Shown here piece by piece: positions 27,564 through 32,888 of a DNA stretch of 32,888 nt. The DNA comes from Pseudomonadota bacterium. GTDB lineage: Bacteria > Pseudomonadota > Gammaproteobacteria > Burkholderiales > Burkholderiaceae_C. The stretch spans positions 1-32,888 of the forward strand of contig JAKCDM010000027.1 in NCBI GenBank assembly GCA_021841865.1, in the 5' to 3' direction. Positions within the stretch are counted from its first letter, which is position 1. Each line of letters starts with the position of its first letter. Made by a program: the position numbers and the translations under genes. A model generated the notes under the pieces. The model was not told where the DNA came from and ran no database searches. It was given only the letters and a program-made list of their open reading frames with translations.

Positions 27564-27595
27564 GTCTCTTCAAGGCCACGCGTTGCCCGGCCGGA

Positions 27596-28768
27596 TCAAA
27601 AAGTATGCGAGAACCCGACGCCGATGCCGCTCGATGCGCGCCCGGGCACGCCGTGGAACAGATCTCCCGCGGCACCGACGGCCAGAGCCGTGCCGGGAAA
27701 GCCCGGCGCTGGCGCGTCGTTGTCGATATGCGCTGCCGACGCGTACAGCGACGTGGTGGGCGACAACGGCAGCACGTAACCGATCGCGAACTGGCGGGCC
27801 CACGAAGTGCCCAGTTGCGCCGGCTGCGCTGCCAGCGACGTGCCGAAGCGCCCTGCCGAGAGCATCAGCGTGCCGTGGCCGGCGGGCAGGCTCAGGCCGA
27901 GGTCGAACGCCAGCTCGCGGCCGTGGAATCCGTCGGCGCGGCCGTGCTGGAGCTGCGCGTACAGACGCGGGCCGCCCAGGTCCAGCGCGGCGTACAGCAT
28001 GCTCAACCGGTAGCTGCGGTCCCACAGGTCCTCGGTGCTGCCGATGCCGTGCTGCCAGCGGCTCCAGTCGAAGCCAAGCAGCCAGCGCGAATCGCGCCAG
28101 CGCACCCCGAGAATCAGCGCGGAAGGGTCGTGCAGGTCGTCCGGGTCGGGGACCACCGGCCGCGACGCGGCATGCCGGGAATACTGGGCCAGCAGCTGCA
28201 GCCCTGCCCGCTCGGGGCTGAACCAGCTCAGGGTCTGGTCGCTGCGCTGCATGTCGAGACGGGCCAGGTTGTTGCCGAGCAGCGAGATGTTGCCCACCTG
28301 GCCGAGAAAGGAATTGCCGAAGGCGTCGGCGTCGCCCGAGTGCTCGGCGAGCATCGTGACCTGACGGCCCAGCCGCAGCGTGCCGGCGCCGGAGGCCAGC
28401 TGCACCCATGCTGCGCGTTGCATGAAACCGCCGCCCGAGCAGTACGGGTCGCCGCCGGCGTCGGGCTGGCTCAGCCCGAGGTTGCAGAAGCCGGTTTCCG
28501 CCAGGAAGCCCACGCGCAGCCCGGGCGACAGGCGCTCGCCGCCGCGCAGCCCCAGGTACGAGCCACTCGCGCCGGCCTGGCTGAGCCCGGTGACCGTCGT
28601 GGTGCGCCCGCTGGACGCGGCGTCGTCCGGGGGCTCGGTGTTGATGCCGGTGAAGTGCACGATTCCGGCGTCGATTCCGCCGTACAGCTGCACGTGGGCG
28701 TCGTGGGCCTGGGCACAACCCCAGGCTGCGGCGCAGGCTGCACCACAGGCGAGACAGGTGATGTTCAT
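27596..28768 (-). CDS. Gram-negative porin (Burkholderia type)
   Basis: A 390-residue trimeric-porin-type outer-membrane protein. It has a signal peptide (MNITCLACGAACAAAWGCAQA, cut probably after AQA) and then VQLYGGIDAGIVHF, the usual first strand. Internal motifs SGSYLGLRGGERLSPGLR, LRLGRQVTML and a C-terminal GVGFSHTF with terminal Phe fit the porin_4 family and export through BAM. The ATG at 28768 is chosen because it starts the signal peptide; the longer frame from 28834 has none. A CxxC-rich signal peptide and two cysteines in the mature protein (GFCNLGLSQ, PYCSGGG) are slightly unusual. It would pass small hydrophilic solutes. Confidence 0.9.
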   Translation of the reverse strand: MNITCLACGAACAAAWGCAQAHDAHVQLYGGIDAGIVHFTGINTEPPDDAASSGRTTTVTGLSQAGASGSYLGLRGGERLSPGLRVGFLAETGFCNLGLSQPDAGGDPYCSGGGFMQRAAWVQLASGAGTLRLGRQVTMLAEHSGDADAFGNSFLGQVGNISLLGNNLARLDMQRSDQTLSWFSPERAGLQLLAQYSRHAASRPVVPDPDDLHDPSALILGVRWRDSRWLLGFDWSRWQHGIGSTEDLWDRSYRLSMLYAALDLGGPRLYAQLQHGRADGFHGRELAFDLGLSLPAGHGTLMLSAGRFGTSLAAQPAQLGTSWARQFAIGYVLPLSPTTSLYASAAHIDNDAPAPGFPGTALAVGAAGDLFHGVPGRASSGIGVGFSHTF

Positions 28769-28916
28769 GATCGGGTCCGGTTGGGCAAACCCGAGGGCCG
28801 TCGACCATGCCGACGGGCCCGAGACCCGTGGCAAGCTCAGGCTCCGCGCCCTCGCTGACGAAGCAGAGGGGGACCTTGTAGAAGCAGGAATCGGCGCGAA
28901 CGACCGATCGCCTCAA

Positions 28917-28937
28917 GACCAGACGGGCTGTCTGGTC
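28917..28937. terminator. Strong 8-bp hairpin downstream of the nitronate monooxygenase gene
   Basis: GACCAGAC and GTCTGGTC are perfect arms around GGGCT. The site lies about 115 bp after the nitronate monooxygenase stop and about 150 bp before the porin start, on the transcribed strand of both. No T-tract follows (TTGAGG), so it may be a weak terminator or an operator of the porin gene. The rest of the 283-bp gap shows no recognisable element. Confidence 0.4.
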
Positions 28938-29051
28938 GTGGGGTCATGCTGTGCGAATGCGACAAAGCGACGGCCGCCCGCGCGCGCGGGCAGGCCGGTG
29001 CGGCACCACGCGCCGCGGGCGCGGCGCGGGCTGCGCGCGCTCAGCGCGGCG

Positions 29052-30011
29052 TCACTGCCGGCACAGGCGTTCGCGTGCGCGCTGGTATTGCTCGCGCAGG
29101 CGCTCGACCAGTTCGCGCGCCGGCAGCACCTCGCGCACCGCGGCGATTCCCTGGCCGCAGCCCCAGATGTCCTTCCACGCCTTCGCGCCGCCGATGGCCG
29201 CGGCGAAATCCATCTGGCTGGGGTCGCCGTCGGGGAGGTGTTCCGGGTCGAGTCCGGCGGCCACGATGGAGCCGCGCAGATAGTTGCCCAGCACGCCGGT
29301 GAACAGGCTGGAATAGACGATATCCCGTGCGCTGCTGTCGACCACCATCTGCTTGTACGCCGGCACCGCGCGCGCCTCCTCGGTGGCGATGAAGGCGCTG
29401 CCGATGTAGGCCAGGTCGGCCCCCATGGCCTGCGCGGCGAGGATCGAGTCGCCGCGAGCGATCGCTCCCGACAGCACCAGCGGGCCGTCGAACCAGGAGC
29501 GGATTTCCTGCACCAGCGCGAACGGCGACAGCGTGCCGGCATGGCCGCCGGCTCCGGCTGCCACCGCGATCAGCCCGTCGGCACCCTTTTCCACCGCCTT
29601 GCGAGCGAAGCGGTCGTCGATCACGTCGTGCAACACCACGCCGCCCCACGCATGCACGGCCTGGTTGACCTCGGGGCGCGCGCCCAGCGACGTGATGACC
29701 AGCGGCACGCGGTAGCGCGCGCACATCTCCATGTCGTGCTCGAGACGATCGTTGCTGCGATGCACGATCTGGTTCACCGCGAAGGGCGCGGCGGGTTGCT
29801 CCGGGTGCGCGCGGTCCCATGCCGCCAGCGCCTCGGTGATCTGGGCCAGCCATTCGTCGAGCTGCGACGCCGGACGCGCGTTCAGCGCCGGAAAACTGCC
29901 GACGATGCCGGCGGTGCATTGCGCGATCACCAGCTCGGGGTTGGAGATGATGAACAGCGGGGAGCCGATCACCGGCAGACGAAGGCGGGACAGCACGGCA
30001 GGCAGGGACAT
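29052..30011 (-). CDS. Nitronate monooxygenase / 2-nitropropane dioxygenase family
   Basis: A 319-residue FMN-dependent TIM-barrel protein. N-terminal LRLPVIGSPLFIISNPELV, the catalytic-His/phosphate loop AAGAGGHAGT (about 148-157), VLSGAIARGDSILAAQAMGADLAYIGSAFIAT, and the late GCGQGIAAV are characteristic. Enzymes of this family oxidise alkyl nitronates such as propionate-3-nitronate; some homologues have other flavin chemistry. It follows an acyl-CoA dehydrogenase gene by 87 bp, as often seen in betaproteobacterial fatty-acid clusters, where its role is unclear. Start ATG 30011 gives MSLPAVLSRLRLP. Confidence 0.9.
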   Translation of the reverse strand: MSLPAVLSRLRLPVIGSPLFIISNPELVIAQCTAGIVGSFPALNARPASQLDEWLAQITEALAAWDRAHPEQPAAPFAVNQIVHRSNDRLEHDMEMCARYRVPLVITSLGARPEVNQAVHAWGGVVLHDVIDDRFARKAVEKGADGLIAVAAGAGGHAGTLSPFALVQEIRSWFDGPLVLSGAIARGDSILAAQAMGADLAYIGSAFIATEEARAVPAYKQMVVDSSARDIVYSSLFTGVLGNYLRGSIVAAGLDPEHLPDGDPSQMDFAAAIGGAKAWKDIWGCGQGIAAVREVLPARELVERLREQYQRARERLCRQ

Positions 30012-30059
30012 GGCGTGTTCAGCGGATCGGGAAGGATCGGGCGGCGAGAAGCCGCGCGC

Positions 30060-30076
30060 CCGGCGCGACGCGCCGG
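30060..30076. repeat. GC palindrome between acyl-CoA dehydrogenase and nitronate monooxygenase genes
   Basis: CCGGCGCG and CGCGCCGG are perfect arms around one base, in the 87-bp gap after the acyl-CoA dehydrogenase stop. It could form a 7-bp stem with a 3-nt loop. No T-run follows. It may attenuate read-through, but in DNA of this GC content such palindromes arise easily. Confidence 0.3.
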
Positions 30077-30098
30077 CGCACGGCGTGGGCGAAGCGGG

Positions 30099-31886
30099 TC
30101 AGAATGCCTCGGCCGGCAGCGCCATCACGCTGTCGGCGCCGGACACCACCGCATCGCGCAGCGCGCCGCAACGCGGCAGCAGGTGGGCGCAGAAGAATTC
30201 CGCTGTGGCCCGCTTGGCCTGCGCGAAGTCGGCCTGCTCGGCGGGCAACTGGCCGCTGGCCAGCCATGCGCGCCCCATCTGCCAGGCAGCGAACAGATAG
30301 CCGCACAGCATCAGGTACGGCACGCTGCCGGCGTAGGCCGCGGCGGGCTGCTCGGCGCCTGCGCGCACGATGAATCCCACCACCTGCTCCAGCGCCTGCA
30401 GCGCCTCTCCCAGGCGCGCGGCCATCGCGCGCGCCCCCGGCGCGTCCTGCGCGGCCAGGCGCTCCTGCGTCGCGCGCACCTGCGCCGCGAACTGCAGCGC
30501 CAGCGCACCGTCGTCACGCACGGTCTTGCGCCCCACCAGGTCGTTGGCCTGGATCGCGGTGGTGCCCTCGTAGATGGTCAGGATGCGCGCGTCACGGTAG
30601 TGCTGCGCCGCACCGGTCTCCTCGACGAAGCCCATGCCGCCGTGCACCTGCACGCCCAGCGACGCCGCCTCGAGGCTGGCCTCGGTGCTGAAACCCTTGA
30701 CGATGGGCACCAGGAATTCGTAGGCCGCGGTGTGCGCGGCCCGGCTCGCGTCATCCGCTTCGCCGATTCCCAGGTCGTGCAGCCCGGCCGCGTACAGCGC
30801 CAGCGCGCGGCTGCCCTCGGCCAGCGCGCGCATGGTCATCAGCATGCGCCGCACGTCCGGGTGATGCACGATGACGGCCGACTCCTTGCCGCCGGGCGGA
30901 CGCGACTGCACGCGCTGGCGCGCATACGCCGCCGCCTGCTGGTACGCGCGCTCGGACAGGCTCACCCCCTGCATTCCCACCGCGTAGCGGGCCGCGTTCA
31001 TCATGATGAACATGAACTCGAGCCCGCGCCCGGGCTGGCCGACCATCTCGGCCACCGCGCCGGGACCGACCTCGCCGTGATCGTCGCCGTACAGCAGCAC
31101 AGCGGTCGGGCTGGCCTTGATGCCCAGCTTGTGCTCGATGGAAGCGCACCAGACATCGTTGCGCCGGCCGTCGGACAGGAACTTGGGGGCGATGAACAGC
31201 GAAATGCCCTTGACCCCCGGCGGGGCGTCCGGCAGGCGCGCGAGCACCAGGTGGACGATGTTGTCCGCCATGTCGTGCTCGCCATAGGTGATGAAGATCT
31301 TCTGTCCGAACAGGCGGTAGGTCCCGTCGGGCTGAGGCACCGCGCGGGTACGCACCAGCGACAGGTCCGAGCCGGCCTGCGGCTCGGTCAGATTCATCGT
31401 GCCGGTCCACTCGCCCGACACCAGCCTGGGCAGGTAGGAAGCCTTCTGCTGCTCCGAGCCGGCCGTCAGCAGCGCCTCGATGGCGCCGTCGGTCAGCAGC
31501 GGACACAGCGCGAAACTCAGGTTCGCGCTGTTGAGCATTTCATTGCACACGGCCCCGATCGCCTTCGGCAACCCCTGGCCGCCGTACTGCGGCGGGTGCT
31601 GCAAGCCCTGCCATCCGCCCTGCGTGAACTGGGCGTAGGCCTGCCGGAACCCCGGCGTGGTGCGCACCGCCCCCTGCTCCCAGGTCGACGGCTGCTGGTC
31701 GCCGGGCCAGTTCAGCGGCGCCAGCTGCTCGCGGGTGAAGCGCGCGCATTCGTCGAGCACCGCGGCCGCGGTCTCCACGTCGGCGCCGGCCTGCGCGTAC
31801 ACCGGCAGCGCGCAGACCTCGGCGAGCCCGGCCAGGTGCTCGAGCGCGAACATCATGTCCCTCACGGGGGCGTTGTAGTCACTCAT
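30099..31886 (-). CDS. Long acyl-CoA dehydrogenase with C-terminal extension (DmdC type)
   Basis: A 595-residue acyl-CoA dehydrogenase of the long form with an extra N-terminal helix region (NAPVRDMMFALEHLAGL) and the C-terminal domain found in DmdC-type enzymes. The FAD/substrate segments are GTMNLTEPQAGSDLS and IFITYGEHDMADNIVHLVLAR. The catalytic base is Glu440 in IYEGTTAIQANDL. It oxidises an acyl-CoA to the 2-enoyl-CoA. Substrate range (fatty acyl-CoA or methylmercaptopropionyl-CoA) is not decided by sequence alone. It follows etfA by 37 bp, so its electron acceptor is encoded next door. Start ATG 31886. Confidence 0.94.
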   Translation of the reverse strand: MSDYNAPVRDMMFALEHLAGLAEVCALPVYAQAGADVETAAAVLDECARFTREQLAPLNWPGDQQPSTWEQGAVRTTPGFRQAYAQFTQGGWQGLQHPPQYGGQGLPKAIGAVCNEMLNSANLSFALCPLLTDGAIEALLTAGSEQQKASYLPRLVSGEWTGTMNLTEPQAGSDLSLVRTRAVPQPDGTYRLFGQKIFITYGEHDMADNIVHLVLARLPDAPPGVKGISLFIAPKFLSDGRRNDVWCASIEHKLGIKASPTAVLLYGDDHGEVGPGAVAEMVGQPGRGLEFMFIMMNAARYAVGMQGVSLSERAYQQAAAYARQRVQSRPPGGKESAVIVHHPDVRRMLMTMRALAEGSRALALYAAGLHDLGIGEADDASRAAHTAAYEFLVPIVKGFSTEASLEAASLGVQVHGGMGFVEETGAAQHYRDARILTIYEGTTAIQANDLVGRKTVRDDGALALQFAAQVRATQERLAAQDAPGARAMAARLGEALQALEQVVGFIVRAGAEQPAAAYAGSVPYLMLCGYLFAAWQMGRAWLASGQLPAEQADFAQAKRATAEFFCAHLLPRCGALRDAVVSGADSVMALPAEAF

Positions 31887-31923
31887 CGTCGATCCTGCGG
31901 CAAAGGGGGCTGGGGGTCGTGGT

Positions 31924-32856
31924 TCAGAGTTGCGAAACCATGTCGGGCACGGCGCTGAACAGATCGGCCACCAGGCCGTAGTCGGCCACGCCGAAGATCG
32001 GCGCCTCCTCGTCCTTGTTGATGGCCACGATCACCTTGGAGTCCTTCATGCCCGCCAGGTGCTGGATCGCACCGGAGATGCCCACGGCCACGTACAGCTG
32101 CGGCGCGACGATCTTGCCGGTCTGCCCCACCTGCCAGTCGTTGGGCGCGTAGCCCGCGTCCACCGCTGCGCGGCTGGCGCCCAGCGCGGCGCCGAGCTTG
32201 TCGGCCAGCGGGGTCATCACCGCGTCGAAGTTCTCCTTCGAGCCCAGGCCGCGGCCGCCGGAGACGACGATCTTCGCGCCGCCGAGCTCCGGGCGCTCGC
32301 TCTTGGTCTGCTCGCGCCCGACCAGCCGGCTCCTGCCCGCATCGGGCGCAGCGTCGACGTTGTCCACCGCTGCGCTGCCGCCGTCGGCGGCCACCGGGTC
32401 GAAGCCGGTGGTGCGCACGGTGATCACCTTCACCGGGTCGGAGCTCTGCACCGTGGCGATCGCGTTGCCGGCGTAGATCGGGCGGTCGAAGGTGTCTGGC
32501 GCCAGCACGTGGATGATGTCGGAAACCTGCATCACGTCGAGCTGCGCCGCCACGCGCGGCATCACGTTCTTGCCCGACGCGGTGGCCGGCGCCAGGATGT
32601 GGCTGTAGGCCGGAGCCAACGCGAGGATCTGCGCGGCCAGGTTCTCGGCCAGCTGGTCGCCCAGGTGCGGCGCGTCGGCGCACAGCACCCTGGCCACTCC
32701 GGCGATGCGCGCCGCCGCCTGCGCGGCACCGGCACAGCCGTGGCCGGCCACCAGCACGTGAACCTCGCCGCCGCAGGCGGCGGCCGCCGCCACGGTGTTG
32801 AGGGTGGCCGCCTTGACGGCCTGGTTGTCGTGTTCGGCAATGACGAGTGCGGTCAT
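31924..32856 (-). CDS. etfA: Electron transfer flavoprotein alpha subunit
   Basis: A 310-residue EtfA. The C-terminal FAD domain has the family signature: [14 protein letters not shown], then [23 protein letters not shown] and [18 protein letters not shown]. The N-terminal domain starts [10 protein letters not shown]. With EtfB it takes electrons from acyl-CoA dehydrogenases and passes them to ETF:quinone oxidoreductase. A GAGGA element 7 nt before the ATG at 32856 supports the start, 10 bp after the etfB stop. Confidence 0.96.
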   Translation of the reverse strand: MTALVIAEHDNQAVKAATLNTVAAAAACGGEVHVLVAGHGCAGAAQAAARIAGVARVLCADAPHLGDQLAENLAAQILALAPAYSHILAPATASGKNVMPRVAAQLDVMQVSDIIHVLAPDTFDRPIYAGNAIATVQSSDPVKVITVRTTGFDPVAADGGSAAVDNVDAAPDAGRSRLVGREQTKSERPELGGAKIVVSGGRGLGSKENFDAVMTPLADKLGAALGASRAAVDAGYAPNDWQVGQTGKIVAPQLYVAVGISGAIQHLAGMKDSKVIVAINKDEEAPIFGVADYGLVADLFSAVPDMVSQL

Positions 32857-32866
32857 GAATGGATCC

Positions 32867-32888
32867 TCAGATCACCTTGGCTTCGTTC
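32867..32888 (-). CDS. etfB: Electron transfer flavoprotein beta subunit, last codons only
   Basis: Only the final six codons and TGA are inside the window, encoding NEAKVI, the usual carboxy-terminal end of EtfB. The position directly ahead of etfA on the same strand supports the call. The remainder lies beyond the window edge. Confidence 0.7.

Noticed and set aside
27586-27599. ATCAA half-site at the porin stop that could be an FNR-like box for carbonic anhydrase
   Set aside because: The partner half is poor, the position 22 nt away reads ACCCCC rather than a -10, and it lies almost 200 bp from the carbonic anhydrase start.
28380-31958. Open frame of 1192 codons on the plus strand opposite porin, nitronate monooxygenase and acyl-CoA dehydrogenase genes
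   Set aside because: It covers intergenic and antisense regions alike, has no domain, and conflicts with three firm genes.

Overview
The window is about 33 kb of very GC-rich DNA (estimated by eye at close to 70%), densely coding, from what looks like a betaproteobacterium of the Burkholderiales type. The evidence is the PHA synthase/phasin/PhaB set, a Burkholderia-type porin ending in Phe, the etfBA plus long acyl-CoA dehydrogenase cluster, and the codon bias. This is an inference from gene content; no rRNA or tRNA was seen to confirm it. No insertion sequence, phage, CRISPR array or tRNA was found, and no gene-free stretch exceeds 300 bases.

Layout. (1) 1-5773, plus strand: a PHA synthase cut by the window edge, a MaoC-hydratase/phosphotransacylase fusion, acetate kinase and an MgtC/DUF4010 membrane protein, packed as one operon. 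A 20-bp perfect palindrome closes this operon against the convergent one. (2) 5804-10872, minus strand: a YbhGFSR-like ABC exporter (HlyD-type adaptor, double ATPase, two permeases). A TolC-type outer-membrane factor (11044-12417, plus) diverges from it. (3) 12442-15080, minus: phasin, PhaB, PPK2 and a universal stress protein. (4) 15196-17187, minus: a fused isoaspartate-methyltransferase-like/erythromycin-esterase-like protein. (5) 17332-21260, minus: an AMP-phosphorylase-like 'thymidine phosphorylase', a PRPP-synthetase-like protein and a beta-CASP metallo-beta-lactamase nuclease. (6) 21322-24617, minus: Kch-like potassium channel, FAD-linked oxidase, WrbA-like quinone reductase; a YihY/BrkB membrane protein diverges. 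(7) 25994-32888: two unknown small proteins, beta-carbonic anhydrase, porin, nitronate monooxygenase, acyl-CoA dehydrogenase, etfA and the last codons of etfB.

The most interesting signal is regulatory. In blocks 2-5, each of four large intergenic gaps holds an FNR/Anr-like 14-mer (TTGAY-N4-RTCAR-like). Each is followed by a -10-like hexamer after exactly 22 nt, the class II (-41.5) FNR geometry. Two of these promoters (phasin; methyltransferase-esterase) are near copies of each other. The box between the TolC gene and the exporter operon has correctly spaced -10 elements on both sides. The gaps of block 7 show nothing of this kind.

Read together, blocks 1-5 look like an oxygen-limitation island: carbon and electron storage as PHA, ATP from acyl-CoA through Pta/AckA, polyphosphate-nucleotide exchange through PPK2, nucleotide salvage through an AMP-phosphorylase-like enzyme with a PRPP enzyme, stress protein, RNA turnover and an exporter. 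The genes are recognised from their motifs. The shared FNR control and the joint function are inference.
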